Shown: positions 8,484 through 17,719 of the stretch, piece by piece
How positions within the stretch are numbered: the first letter of the stretch is position 1
Layout: each line of letters starts with the position of its first letter
Assembly (NCBI GenBank): GCA_041166085.1
Contig: JBEEFP010000101.1
Location: 1-64,000, forward strand
From: JBEEFP01 sp041166085
GTDB taxonomy: Bacteria; Actinomycetota; Acidimicrobiia; Acidimicrobiales; JAFATL01
DNA length: 64,000 bases
Direction: 5' to 3'
Notes under the pieces: model-generated
What the model was told of the DNA's origin: nothing
The model's input: only the letters and a program-made list of their open reading frames with translations
Database searches by the model: none
Translations under genes and position numbers: made by a program

Positions 8484-11063
8484 TCAAGCCAGGCCGAGTG
8501 CAGCGCGGACGGACGCCAGGGCCTCGTCGATCTTGGACGCGTCGCGTCCGCCCGCGACGGCCTGCGTCGGGTCCTTGCCTCCGCCACCGCCGCCGACGAT
8601 CTTGGCCGCGGGGCCGATGAGGTCGGGCGCGGTTGGGCTGGCGTCCTTGACCGTCAGGCCCACGAGCGCCACGCGCTCGCCGTCGGGCGAGCCGACGATC
8701 ACCACCGTGTCGACGCCCTTGTCCCGCACGGCTTGGGCCAGCTGGCGCAGGCCGTCCTGGGGCAGCCCGTCCTTGCGCGCGACGACCTTGCCGTCGACGG
8801 CGTCGGCCGCGAGGGCGTCGGCATCGCCCGTGGCCGCCTTGGCCTGCACCGCCTTGAGCTCGTCGTCGAGCGCCTTCTGGCGGTCGATGATGCGGGCGAT
8901 GGCTTCCGGCACCTCGTCGGGACGGGCCTTGAGCAGGTCGGCGGCCCGCTCGAGCAAACGCTCCTCGTCACGGATGCGGTCGAGACTGCCCGTGCCGGTG
9001 ACGGCCTCGATGCGGCGCAGGTTCGAGCCGATGGAGCCCTCGCTGACGACCTTGACGGGGCCGATCATGCCCAGGGCGCCGACGTGGGTCCCGCCACACA
9101 GCTCGCGCGATGCATTCCCGGCTTCGACCACGCGCACGAACTCGCCGTACTTGTCGCCGAAGAAGGCGATGGCTCCCAGCTGTTCAGCGTTGGACTTGCT
9201 CGTCTCGTAGGCCCGCACGGGTTCGTTGGCCAGCACTCGGGCGTTGACGAGGTCCTCGACGCGGGCCATCTCGTCCGGCTTCACCGGCTCGTAGTGGCTG
9301 AAGTCGAAACGGAGGCGATCGGGCGCGACGAGCGAGCCCTGTTGCTTGACGTGGTGCCCGAGCACTTCGCGCAGGGCCCAGTGCAACAGGTGGGTTCCGG
9401 TGTGGTTGCGGCGGATGGCGTCTCGGCGGTCGCCGTCGACCGACGCCAACGCCTCCTGACCCGCCTCCACCTCGCCCTCCTCCACCCGGGCCACGTGACG
9501 GTGCAGGCCCGGGACAGCGGCAGTGGTGTCGAGCACGCGCAGCATCCCGGTGTCGGTGCTGATCGTGCCCGTGTCGCCGACTTGGCCGCCGCCTTCGGCG
9601 TAGAAGGGCGTGCGATCGAGGAAGACCTCGACCGCGCCGTCTGCGCCGGTCAGGACAGCCAGGACGCGGGCCTTCGACTCGTACTCCTGGTACCCGGTGA
9701 ACTCGGTGATGCCGAACTGCTCGATGAGATCGCGGTACTGCTCGGAGCGATCGTCACCGGCGCCACCGGCCTTGCGCGCGTCACGCGCCTTCTGGCGCTG
9801 CTCCCCCATCGCCGCTTCGAAGCCGGCCAGGTCGACGTCGACACCGCGCTCGGCCGCCATCTCGCGGGTCAGGTCGATGGGAAACCCGTAGGTGTCGTGG
9901 AGCAGGAAGGCGGCCGCGCCGGAGACGGTGCCCCCGCTGCGTTCCAGCTCGTCCTCCAGCCTGGTGACACCGGCCCGCAGCGTCTGCCGGAAGCGCTCCT
10001 CCTCGCGGGCGGCGATGCCGGTGATGAACTCCTGGTTCCGGCGCAGCTCGGGGTAGTCCTCGCCCATCACGTCGGCGGTGGCCGCGACCATCTCCGGCAG
10101 CACCATGCGGTCCACGCCGAGCTGATACGCGAGGCGCACGGCCCGTCGCATGATGCGACGCAGCACGTAGCCACGGTCCTCGTTGGACGGAAACACGCCG
10201 TCGTTGACGAGGAACGTCGCCGTGCGGCCGTGGTCGGCCAGGATCCGCATGGTGACGTCGACGCGCTCGTCTGCGCCATAGGTCTTGCCGGTGGCGCGCG
10301 CGGCGGCCTGGACGAGCCGGGCCAGCTCGTCGGTGTCGAACACCGACTGCGCACCTTGCAGGATGCAGAGGTTGCGCTCAAGGCCGGCGCCGGTGTCGAT
10401 CACCTTCATGGGGAGATCTGCCAGGGCGCCCCCGGCCTGGCGGTCGTACTGCATGAAGACGAGATTCCAGAACTCGAGGTACCGCGGGCTCGCGGTCTCG
10501 GGCCCACCCGCCGCACCCCACGACTCGCCCATGTCGTAGTACAGCTCGGAGCACGGTCCGCACGGACCGGTCTCCCCCATCTCCCAGAAGTTGTCGTCGC
10601 CCATGCGCTGGATGCGCTCGGCGGGCACGCCGATGACATCGCGCCAGATGGCGAAGGCGTCGTCGTCACTCGTGTGCACGGTGGGCCAGATGCGGTCGCC
10701 GTCGTAACCGAGCACCTCGGTGGACAGCTCCCACGCGAACGGGATCGCCGTCTCTTTGAAGTAGTCACCGAAGCTGAAGTTGCCGAGCATCTCGAAGAAG
10801 CTGAGATGCCACGGCGAGCGTCCGACCTCCTCGATGTCGTCGTGCTTGCCCTTGACCCGCACGCACTTCTGCACCGAGGTGGCCCGGGGCGGGTCGGGCG
10901 GGGACTCCTCGCCGAGGATCACCGGGAGGAACTGGTTCATGCCCGCGTTGGTGAACAGGGGCGCGCGCGGGTGATGCGGAATCAGCCCCGACGACGGCAG
11001 GATCGTGTGACCCCGCTCGGCGAAGAACCCGGTGAAGGCGGCCCGTAGCCCCTTGGCATCCAT
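8484..11063 (-). CDS. alaS: Alanyl-tRNA synthetase
   Basis: This class II synthetase of 859 residues is close to the family length of about 875. The catalytic core opens with FFAERGHTILPSSGLIP and TNAGMNQF. The editing domain carries HTGTHLLHW near residue 549 and CGGTHVG near 655, the zinc-binding editing motifs. A C-Ala domain with GGGGGGKDP ends the protein, which charges tRNA-Ala and clears mischarged Ser and Gly. It precedes ruvX, as in many bacteria. Confidence 0.97.
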   Translation of the reverse strand: MDAKGLRAAFTGFFAERGHTILPSSGLIPHHPRAPLFTNAGMNQFLPVILGEESPPDPPRATSVQKCVRVKGKHDDIEEVGRSPWHLSFFEMLGNFSFGDYFKETAIPFAWELSTEVLGYDGDRIWPTVHTSDDDAFAIWRDVIGVPAERIQRMGDDNFWEMGETGPCGPCSELYYDMGESWGAAGGPETASPRYLEFWNLVFMQYDRQAGGALADLPMKVIDTGAGLERNLCILQGAQSVFDTDELARLVQAAARATGKTYGADERVDVTMRILADHGRTATFLVNDGVFPSNEDRGYVLRRIMRRAVRLAYQLGVDRMVLPEMVAATADVMGEDYPELRRNQEFITGIAAREEERFRQTLRAGVTRLEDELERSGGTVSGAAAFLLHDTYGFPIDLTREMAAERGVDVDLAGFEAAMGEQRQKARDARKAGGAGDDRSEQYRDLIEQFGITEFTGYQEYESKARVLAVLTGADGAVEVFLDRTPFYAEGGGQVGDTGTISTDTGMLRVLDTTAAVPGLHRHVARVEEGEVEAGQEALASVDGDRRDAIRRNHTGTHLLHWALREVLGHHVKQQGSLVAPDRLRFDFSHYEPVKPDEMARVEDLVNARVLANEPVRAYETSKSNAEQLGAIAFFGDKYGEFVRVVEAGNASRELCGGTHVGALGMIGPVKVVSEGSIGSNLRRIEAVTGTGSLDRIRDEERLLERAADLLKARPDEVPEAIARIIDRQKALDDELKAVQAKAATGDADALAADAVDGKVVARKDGLPQDGLRQLAQAVRDKGVDTVVIVGSPDGERVALVGLTVKDASPTAPDLIGPAAKIVGGGGGGKDPTQAVAGGRDASKIDEALASVRAALGLA

Positions 11064-11091
11064 CCCCGTCGAGCCTACCGGGAGGGGTTCG

Positions 11092-11340
11092 TCAGCCGGC
11101 AGGGGTTCCGGAGCCGTTGGCGCCGCGCAACGCGGCCTCGCGGTCGCGCATGGCCTCGCGTCCCTCCTGGACGGCGGCCCTGACGTCGCCGGTGATCCCC
11201 TTCACGGTTCGGGTCAGCTCGCCGGACACCCGTTGGGGCGAGTAGCGGGCCGCCGTCTTCTTCACTGCTCGCTGGGCCCAGAGCGACATGCCGAAGCCGA
11301 ACCCCGCGCCGGTGACGAGCCAGAACAGTCGCTTGAACAT
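11092..11340 (-). CDS. Small membrane-anchored protein, function unknown
   Basis: The 82-residue protein has one N-terminal hydrophobic helix (LFWLVTGAGFGFGMSLWAQ) followed by a basic, amphipathic tail. Its ATG overlaps the stop of the gene at 11340 by one base (TGATG), so the two are probably co-translated. Such small proteins commonly lie between rarA and alaS in actinobacteria. I recognise no domain. Confidence 0.75.
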   Translation of the reverse strand: MFKRLFWLVTGAGFGFGMSLWAQRAVKKTAARYSPQRVSGELTRTVKGITGDVRAAVQEGREAMRDREAALRGANGSGTPAG

Positions 11341-11720
11341 CAGCGGCCCGTCCCGTTGCCGGTGCTGCCGTTGCGGAGGCGCCGGGCGGCGTGGGCCGTG
11401 CCGGTGCCGAGGGCCATGGCCTTCACCACAGACCGGCTGCGCAGCATCCTGGGCACGCGGGTGAGCGGCGGCGGGCGCTCGTCGATGGGCGGCAGGCCGG
11501 CCGCGTCGGCCAGACGGTCGACCTGAGCGTTGGCGCGCGCCATTGCGTCCTGGACGAGCTCGACGCCACCGACCGTGTCGGTCCGCAGCTCGAGCACGGC
11601 GTCTTCGACCGCGGTGATGCGCCGACCCAGCGAACGCAGCGTCAGCAGCACCGCCGCGAGCAGGCCCAGCGCCAGCACGGCCACGACCCCGAAGACGACA
11701 GTGCCCACGGCGCCGAGCAT
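11340..11720 (-). CDS. DUF948-like membrane protein
   Basis: The protein has 126 residues. An N-terminal transmembrane helix (about residues 3-28) is followed by a short coiled-coil-like stretch (RRITAVEDAVLELRTD) and a Pro/Arg-rich tail. This is the layout of DUF948 proteins found between aspS/rarA and alaS in actinobacteria. The role is unknown. Its stop overlaps the following small membrane gene by one base, and it starts just after the rarA stop. Confidence 0.7.
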   Translation of the reverse strand: MLGAVGTVVFGVVAVLALGLLAAVLLTLRSLGRRITAVEDAVLELRTDTVGGVELVQDAMARANAQVDRLADAAGLPPIDERPPPLTRVPRMLRSRSVVKAMALGTGTAHAARRLRNGSTGNGTGR

Positions 11721-11725
11721 AGGGC

Positions 11726-13024
11726 TCAGTCGTCCCCGCGAAGACGGCGCTGGCGCTCAGCGATCTCCCGCTCGGCGCCGTGGTCGGACGGCTCGTAGTA
11801 GCGGCGGTCCTCGAGCCCTTCTGGCAGGTACTGCTGGTCCAACCACCCGCGCGGGTCGTCGTGCGGGTACTCGTACCCGACGCCATGGCCGATCGTGCGG
11901 GCGCTTCGGTAGTGCGAGTCGCGCAGATGCGCGGGCACCGCGCCGGCCGGCCGCTGCTTCACGTCGGCCAGCGCGTTCCAGATCCCCAACGCCGATCGGT
12001 TGGACTTGGGCGCGGTGGCCAAGTGCACCACGGCCTGGGCCAGGTTGAGCTGGGCTTCGGGCAGACCGACGAACTCGACGGCGCGCGCCGCCGCGTCGGC
12101 GACCACGAGGGCCATGGGGTCGGCCATGCCGACATCTTCACTGGCCAGGACGACCAGGCGGCGGGCGATGAAGCGGGCGTCCTCCCCCGCCTCCAGCATG
12201 CGGGCCAACCAGTAGAGGCCCGCGTCCGGATCGGATCCTCGGATGCTCTTGACGAAGGCAGAGATGACGTCGTAGTGGTCGTCCTCCTCGTAGCGCAGGG
12301 CGCGCGCCTGACGGGCAGCCTCGACGTGGTCGAGCGTGACGTGCTTCCCGGGCCCGGCGAGGGCGAGCGCGACCTCGAGCGAGGTGAGGGCGGCACGGGC
12401 GTCCCCCTCGACGAGGTCGACGACGTGGGCGATTGCGTCGTCGTCCGCCGTCGCCTCTTCTGCGTCGAGGGCCCGGTGCAGCAGCGTCGCGAGGTCGTCG
12501 GCGGTCAGTGGCTCGAGCCGGAAGAGCGTGCTGCGGCTGAGCAGCGGCGCGTTGACCTCGAAGAACGGGTTCTCGGTCGTCGCGCCGATGAGCGTGAGGG
12601 TGCCGTCCTCCACCGACGGCAGCAACGCGTCCTGCTGCGACTTGTTGAAGCGGTGCACCTCGTCGAGGAAGAGGATGGTGCCCTGACCCTGTTCGGCCAG
12701 CCGGCGCCGGGCCTTGTCCACCGTCTCGCGCACGTCCTTCACGCCCGCGGTGACGGCCGACATGGAGACGAACTCCTTGGCCGTCTCGTTGGCGATGACG
12801 CGGGCCATCGTCGTCTTGCCGGTGCCGGGCGGCCCCCAGAAGATGACGGAGCTGAGCTTGTCCGCCTCGATCAGAGCGCGTAACGGCTTGGCCGCGCCGA
12901 TCAGGTGTTGTTGCCCCACCATCTCGTCGAGGGTGCGGGGGCGCATCCTCGCCGCCAGCGGCGCCTGGCTCGCCAACCGCTCGTTGAGCGCCGACTCGAA
13001 GAGGTCCGGCTTGTCGTCAGGCAC
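11726..13024 (-). CDS. rarA: Replication-associated recombination protein RarA (MgsA)
   Basis: This AAA+ ATPase of 432 residues acts at stalled replication forks. It shows Walker A GPPGTGKTT, Walker B LFLDEVHRF, sensor 1 GATTENPF, and the C-terminal tetramerisation part with EDVGMADP and YKYPHD-like YEYPHDD. The GTG at 13024 is the first start in frame and overlaps the aspS stop by eight bases. The longer open frame beyond it is antisense noise within aspS. Confidence 0.94.
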   Translation of the reverse strand: MPDDKPDLFESALNERLASQAPLAARMRPRTLDEMVGQQHLIGAAKPLRALIEADKLSSVIFWGPPGTGKTTMARVIANETAKEFVSMSAVTAGVKDVRETVDKARRRLAEQGQGTILFLDEVHRFNKSQQDALLPSVEDGTLTLIGATTENPFFEVNAPLLSRSTLFRLEPLTADDLATLLHRALDAEEATADDDAIAHVVDLVEGDARAALTSLEVALALAGPGKHVTLDHVEAARQARALRYEEDDHYDVISAFVKSIRGSDPDAGLYWLARMLEAGEDARFIARRLVVLASEDVGMADPMALVVADAAARAVEFVGLPEAQLNLAQAVVHLATAPKSNRSALGIWNALADVKQRPAGAVPAHLRDSHYRSARTIGHGVGYEYPHDDPRGWLDQQYLPEGLEDRRYYEPSDHGAEREIAERQRRLRGDD

Positions 13025-14738
13025 GGGGCGGCAGGAGCTTGATGCCGAGTTCCGTGAGTTGGCGCTCGTCGAGCGGCGCGGGCGCGCCGGTGAGGGGATC
13101 GCCTCCCGACTGCGTCTTGGGGAAGGCGATGACCTCGCGGATGTTGTCCTCCCCGGCGAGGATGGCGACGAGGCGATCGATGCCGAAGGCGAACCCCGCG
13201 TGGGGCGGCGCACCGTAGCGGAAGGCGTCGAGCAGGAAGCCGAAGCGCTGCTGCGCCTGTTCCGGCTCGATCCCGAGGAGGCTGAAGATGCGCTGCTGCA
13301 GCTCGTGGCGGTGGATCCGCACGCTGCCCGAACCGAGCTCCCACCCGTTGAGCACGAGGTCGTAGGCCTGGGAGCGCACGCTGAGCGGGTCGGTTTCGAG
13401 CTTCTCGAGATCGTCGGGGTGCGGCATCGTGAAGGGGTGGTGGGCCGGGACGGGACGCCCGTCGTCGCCGAGGCCTTCGAAGAGGGGGAAGTCGACGACC
13501 CAGAGGTAGTGGAGCCCCCCCTCGTAGACCGGCGGGCGGCCGAGCTCGAGCCGGAGCCGACCGAGCACCGTGCGCACGGTGGGCCGCTCGTCAGCGACGA
13601 GAAGCAGGAGATCACCCGGCTCGGCTTCCATCCTCTTTCGCAAGCTGGCCAGCTCGTCCTCGGAGAGGAACTTCGCCACGGGCGAGTCGAGCGTGTCCTC
13701 CTTGACCCGCATCCATACCAGGCCCTTCGCGCCGAACTGCTTGGCCTGGTCGGTGAGGGCGTCGAGCTTGTTGCGGCCCAGGTCGCCCTGCCCCGGAACA
13801 CGGATGCCCTTGACGCAGGCCGCCTTGAACGCGTTGAACTCGGTGGTCGCGAACACGTCGGAGAGCTCGACCAGCTCCATACCGAACCGCACGTCGGGCT
13901 TGTCGCTGCCGAAACGCTCGGCCGCCTCTTCCCACGTGATGGTCGGAACGACGCCCGGACGTTCCCCGGTTGCAGCTTCGGTCGCGGTCGCCACCGCTTC
14001 GGTGATGAACGCGATCACGTCGTCCTGGTCGACGAAGGACGCCTCCGCGTCGAGCTGGGTGAACTCGAGCTGGCGATCGGCGCGCAGGTCCTCGTCGCGC
14101 GCGAGACGCGCGACCTGGAAGTAGCGGTCGACACCGCCGACCATCAGGAGCTGCTTGAACAGCTGCGGGCTCTGCGGGAGCGCGTAGAAGCTTCCCGGCT
14201 TGAGCCGGCTGGGCACGACGAAGTCTCTGCTCCCTTCGGGGGTGGAGACCATGAGCAAGGGCGTCTCCACCTCGACGAAGCCCTGGTCGACCATCGAGGC
14301 GCGGATGGCGTTGTTGACCTTCGAACGCAGTCGCAGGTTGCGCTGCATGCGGTCGCGGCGGAGATCGACGTAGCGGTGCTTGAGGCGCACCGTCTCGTCC
14401 GCCTGGATGCGGTCGGTCACCTGGAACGGCGGCGGCTCGGCCGTGCTGAGCACCTCGACCTCGGCGTCGTGGATCTCGACCTCGCCGGTGGGCAGGTCGG
14501 CGTTCACCGTGCCCTCGGGGCGAGGGCGGACGGTGCCGGTGATGCGCAGCACGTACTCGCTGCGGAGATCGTGAGCGTGGTCGACGACGCACTGCACCAC
14601 GCCGGTGTGGTCGCGCAGGTCGACGAACGCGAGGTGCTCGCCGTGCTCGCGGCGACTCGCGACCCAGCCGCACACCGTCACCTGCCGTCCGGCGTCAGCG
14701 GCGGTGAGCGTGCCGCAGTAGTCGGTGCGCATGGTCAC
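13017..14738 (-). CDS. aspS: Aspartyl-tRNA synthetase
   Basis: Bacterial-type class IIb synthetase of 573 residues: an N-terminal OB fold (RTDYCGTL, VCGWVASRREHG, FVDLRDHTG), motif 2 RYFQVARLARDEDLRADR, a GAD insertion domain and motif 3 with AFGIDRLV. Its GTG start at 14738 overlaps the hisS stop as GTGA; an ATG two codons later (14732) is equally plausible. No Asn-specific partner is visible, so whether it also charges tRNA-Asn cannot be judged here. Confidence 0.96.
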   Translation of the reverse strand: MTMRTDYCGTLTAADAGRQVTVCGWVASRREHGEHLAFVDLRDHTGVVQCVVDHAHDLRSEYVLRITGTVRPRPEGTVNADLPTGEVEIHDAEVEVLSTAEPPPFQVTDRIQADETVRLKHRYVDLRRDRMQRNLRLRSKVNNAIRASMVDQGFVEVETPLLMVSTPEGSRDFVVPSRLKPGSFYALPQSPQLFKQLLMVGGVDRYFQVARLARDEDLRADRQLEFTQLDAEASFVDQDDVIAFITEAVATATEAATGERPGVVPTITWEEAAERFGSDKPDVRFGMELVELSDVFATTEFNAFKAACVKGIRVPGQGDLGRNKLDALTDQAKQFGAKGLVWMRVKEDTLDSPVAKFLSEDELASLRKRMEAEPGDLLLLVADERPTVRTVLGRLRLELGRPPVYEGGLHYLWVVDFPLFEGLGDDGRPVPAHHPFTMPHPDDLEKLETDPLSVRSQAYDLVLNGWELGSGSVRIHRHELQQRIFSLLGIEPEQAQQRFGFLLDAFRYGAPPHAGFAFGIDRLVAILAGEDNIREVIAFPKTQSGGDPLTGAPAPLDERQLTELGIKLLPPRA

Positions 14739-15973
14739 TGGAGGCGCTTCCTCACGTGGTCGACGAGCGTGGGTCGCTCGAGGGTCTCGGGCTCGCCCTT
14801 GTCCTGCAGCGTGCGCAGCTGGATGCCGTCCGGCTCGACGACGATGGCGAAGCGTGCAGCAGAGCGCAGGGCCCGCTTCATCTGCGACTTGAAGCTGCCG
14901 CCGTCGAAGGCGCGGTCGGTGCTGATGCCGGCGCGGCGCAGCTCGGCGGTGATGTCCCGCGCCGCGGCGTGGTCGGCAGTCGTGTCGATCACGAAGACGT
15001 CGAGGGCCAGGTGGTCAGGCGCGGGGAACACGCCTTCCGCGTCGCACACGAGGAGGGTGCGCTCGATGCCGAGGCCGAAGCCGATGGCTGGCGTGGGCGG
15101 TCCGCCGAGCATCTCGACCAGGCGGTCGTAGCGGCCGCCGCCGCCCGCCTCGTTCTGCGCCGCCTCGAGGGCTTCGGCGACGAAGCTGAAGGTGGTACGG
15201 GTGTAGTAGTCGAGGCCCCGCACGAGCCGCCGGTTGAGCGTGTACGGGATGCCGAGGGCTTCGAGCCCCTGCGTCACGCGTGCGAAGTGGGCGGCGCATT
15301 CGTCGCAGAGGTGGTCGACCTGGGCGGGAGCGTCTTCGGTGGCCTCGATGCACGCCGGCTTCTTGCAGTCGAGCACGCGCAGCGGGTTGGCGGTGTAGGT
15401 GTCCTTGTGCTCGTCGCACAGCTGCTTGTCGGCGAGGAAGTCGAGAAGCATCTGGCGGTAGCCGGGGCGGCACTTGTCGTCCCCGAGCGAAGTGATGTCG
15501 AGGCGGATGCGGCTGATGCCGAGCTGCTTGTAGAGGTCCCACGCGGTGGTGATCACCTCGACATCGATGTCGGGATCGGGGCTGCCGACGGCCTCGAGGC
15601 CGAGCTGGTGGTGCTGGCGGAAGCGCCCCTTCTGTGGGCGCTCGTAGCGGAAGTTGGGCGCCGCGTACCAGGCCTTGAAGGGCGGGAGCGGGTGGTGCTC
15701 GACGTAGGCGCGGACCACGCTGGCGGTGCCCTCGGGTCGCAACGCGATGCGGCGGCCGCCCTTGTCGTCGAAGTCGTACATCTCCTTGCGCACCACGTCC
15801 GTGCTCTCCCCGACCCGGTTGAAGACGGCCACGTCCTCGAACATCGGGCTCACCACCAGCCCGTATCCGGCCCGCTCGACGTGCTGCGCGTACAGCGCGA
15901 TGAGCCGCTCGTAACGAGCGGACTGCGGGGGGAGGACGTCGAAGGTCCCGGTGGGCGCCTGGAACTCGGGCAC
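14735..15973 (-). CDS. hisS: Histidyl-tRNA synthetase
   Basis: This class II synthetase has 412 residues: PTGTFDVLPP near the start, motif 2 RYERPQKGRFRQHHQ, the histidine-A motif GLDYYTRTTF, and the anticodon-binding domain at the end. It overlaps aspS by four bases. The GTG at 15973 is chosen because the conserved sequence starts right there; the open frame upstream overlaps another gene and has no conserved sequence. Confidence 0.96.
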   Translation of the reverse strand: MPEFQAPTGTFDVLPPQSARYERLIALYAQHVERAGYGLVVSPMFEDVAVFNRVGESTDVVRKEMYDFDDKGGRRIALRPEGTASVVRAYVEHHPLPPFKAWYAAPNFRYERPQKGRFRQHHQLGLEAVGSPDPDIDVEVITTAWDLYKQLGISRIRLDITSLGDDKCRPGYRQMLLDFLADKQLCDEHKDTYTANPLRVLDCKKPACIEATEDAPAQVDHLCDECAAHFARVTQGLEALGIPYTLNRRLVRGLDYYTRTTFSFVAEALEAAQNEAGGGGRYDRLVEMLGGPPTPAIGFGLGIERTLLVCDAEGVFPAPDHLALDVFVIDTTADHAAARDITAELRRAGISTDRAFDGGSFKSQMKRALRSAARFAIVVEPDGIQLRTLQDKGEPETLERPTLVDHVRKRLQ

Positions 15974-15990
15974 CCGGGTCAGGCTAGTGG

Positions 15991-16662
15991 TCAGGTGCCG
16001 GGGAACTTGTCGGGTATGGAGCTCGGTGTCTCGGCTTGGCTGCCGAACAGCACAGTGATGATCTGCAGGTTGGCGAGGGGGATCCGGCGCAGGTCGCCCT
16101 GCTGCTCCTTGCCGTTGATGTACACGCGCAGCGTGTCCGGCGCGTTCTCGCAGTACTGCCCGAGGCAGGTGTCGGTGAAGCGGACGCCCCACACGTCGAA
16201 GATCTCCCCGACCCGGTAGGTGCGGTGGTCGGGTGAGTGGATGTGGATGAGGCCGGTGGCGTCGTGGGTGTGCAGGGGCGAGACGAAGCCGGGTCCGATG
16301 ATCTGCCCCGACTCCTCCTTGCCGTTCACGCCGATGAGGGCCGGCACGGTGACCGGGTGCCCGTGCACCGCGATCAGCAGGTAGACGTGCACGTCCTCGA
16401 CGTGACCCTCGACTCGCAGCGCCGGGATCCCGTCCTTGTCCAGCCGCGCCTGCAGGTGGGCGTACTCCGGCACCCATGGCGCGGGACCGATCTGCAGCCC
16501 CTCGGGCGTGGTTGCGCCGGTGACCGCTCCCGTCCCCTGCGGCCCGCTCGCCGGAGCAGTGGTCGTCGCATCGGCCGCACCGGTGGCGTCGGGCTTGCCG
16601 CCGCCGCACCCGCCCAACACCACGACCGCGGCAGCAACTGCGGCGAGACCTCGAATGCGCAC
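15991..16662 (-). CDS. Actinobacterial lipoprotein with HTHDATGLIHIHS motif
   Basis: The 223-residue protein has a lipoprotein signal with lipobox LGGC around residue 19, then a Thr/Ala/Gly-rich linker and a globular C-terminal half. That half carries the His-rich segment HTHDATGLIHIHS, two Cys residues (CLGQYC) and a NGKEQ loop. Similar exported hypothetical proteins with this His-rich segment occur in actinobacteria. The histidines could bind a metal, but no function is established. It sits just upstream of hisS and divergently from the AbiEi-like gene. Confidence 0.75.
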   Translation of the reverse strand: MRIRGLAAVAAAVVVLGGCGGGKPDATGAADATTTAPASGPQGTGAVTGATTPEGLQIGPAPWVPEYAHLQARLDKDGIPALRVEGHVEDVHVYLLIAVHGHPVTVPALIGVNGKEESGQIIGPGFVSPLHTHDATGLIHIHSPDHRTYRVGEIFDVWGVRFTDTCLGQYCENAPDTLRVYINGKEQQGDLRRIPLANLQIITVLFGSQAETPSSIPDKFPGT

Positions 16663-16717
16663 CGGGTGAGGCTACTGGCCGCGCTACATCTCGAAATGTC
16701 ACACCCTCTCGGCATCA

Positions 16718-17662
16718 TTGACGGATGTGACCCGAGACGAAGCGCTTCGCACCCTCGCCGAGATCCAGCACGGCCTGGTCAATCGGCGCCAGGCTCACCG
16801 CCTGCGTTTTGACGTGGCATTCCTGACCAGCTCGGGTGAGTGGGCCGAGGAGACGCACAGGGTGATCCGACGTACCGGAGCGCCAGTCACACGCGACCAA
16901 CAACTGTCCGCCGCCGTGCTCGACGGGCCGCCCGGCAGCTTCCTCTCGCATCAGAGTTCCGCCGAGCTCTGGGGCCTCCCTGGCTTTTCAGGGCGTGCGC
17001 TCGAGATCACGCAGACGCGAGACATGTTGGTGCGGCCAGCGCCCATCGCTCGCGTCCATCGACCGGTGCTGCTCCTTCCGCACCACGTGACCGAGTTGCG
17101 CGGCATCCCGACGGCCACGCTCCCACGCACGGTTTTCGACATCGCGCCCGTGATCCATGAGGGTCGGCTCGACGTGATCATCGATCGCGTGATCGCCAAG
17201 AGCCCTGGCGTGCTCGAGGGCCTCCGCTCCCTGCTCCCCGAGCTGGCGCAAAGGGGTCGACCCGGCATCGCCGTCATGCGTCGACAGCTGGCCAAGCGTC
17301 CGCCCGGGTATGTCCCGGTTGCCAGCGGCCTCGAGCGTCGCTTCGAGAAGCTGGCACACGAGGCCGGCGCGCGACAGCTCCGACGCCAGGTCGACGTGGG
17401 GGGCCACGAGTGGATCGGCCGCGTCGATTTCGTCGACGAGCTGCACCTGCTCTACGAGGTCGACAGCATCCTGCACCACACAACACCGGGCGACATCGCT
17501 CGCGACGCCGCGCGCGATCGCGCCATGGAGGCGGCCGGCTTCCCCGACGTGGTCAGGATCCCCGAAGAGGACATCTGGTATCACCCCGAGCGTGCCGTCG
17601 CCCGCGTGCGCGCCGCCCGGGCGTCCCGCCTCACGAACCGGGATGTAAAACGACCCTCCTAG
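16718..17662 (+). CDS. AbiEi-like / DUF559-type protein, solitary
   Basis: The 314-residue protein is built like the large actinobacterial family annotated as AbiEi-type antitoxin. An N-terminal winged-helix region (about 1-100) has LSHQSSAELWGLP. A C-terminal part resembles Vsr/DUF559 endonucleases (IGRVDFVDELHLLYEVDS, then HH, and D..R....AGFPDVVRI). No AbiEii toxin lies beside it, and both neighbours are housekeeping genes on the other strand. TTG at 16718 or GTG at 16727 could start it. Its last codons (DVKRPS and stop) form the left arm and loop of a terminator hairpin. Confidence 0.75.
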   Translation: MTDVTRDEALRTLAEIQHGLVNRRQAHRLRFDVAFLTSSGEWAEETHRVIRRTGAPVTRDQQLSAAVLDGPPGSFLSHQSSAELWGLPGFSGRALEITQTRDMLVRPAPIARVHRPVLLLPHHVTELRGIPTATLPRTVFDIAPVIHEGRLDVIIDRVIAKSPGVLEGLRSLLPELAQRGRPGIAVMRRQLAKRPPGYVPVASGLERRFEKLAHEAGARQLRRQVDVGGHEWIGRVDFVDELHLLYEVDSILHHTTPGDIARDAARDRAMEAAGFPDVVRIPEEDIWYHPERAVARVRAARASRLTNRDVKRPS

Positions 17663-17679
17663 AGGGTCGTTTTACATCC
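17641..17679. terminator. Bidirectional terminator between AbiEi-like gene and relA
   Basis: A perfect 18-bp inverted repeat (arms 17641-17658 and 17662-17679) has a three-base CTA loop and a run of four T/A in each arm. It lies between convergent genes. The TAG stop of the plus-strand gene sits across the loop, so the coding end and the terminator share sequence. Confidence 0.9.
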
Positions 17680-17719
17680 GAGAACGGCGCGCCAGGCGGA
17701 AGGGAGGGAGCCCGCGGGG

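Noticed and set aside
8298..11048. A 916-codon open frame on the plus strand opposite alaS, and similar long antisense frames elsewhere (for example 490-1650 and 3310-5028)
   Set aside because: In DNA of this GC content, frames opposite real genes stay open by chance. The predicted proteins are Arg/Gly/Asp-rich with no motif, while the other strand encodes complete known enzymes.
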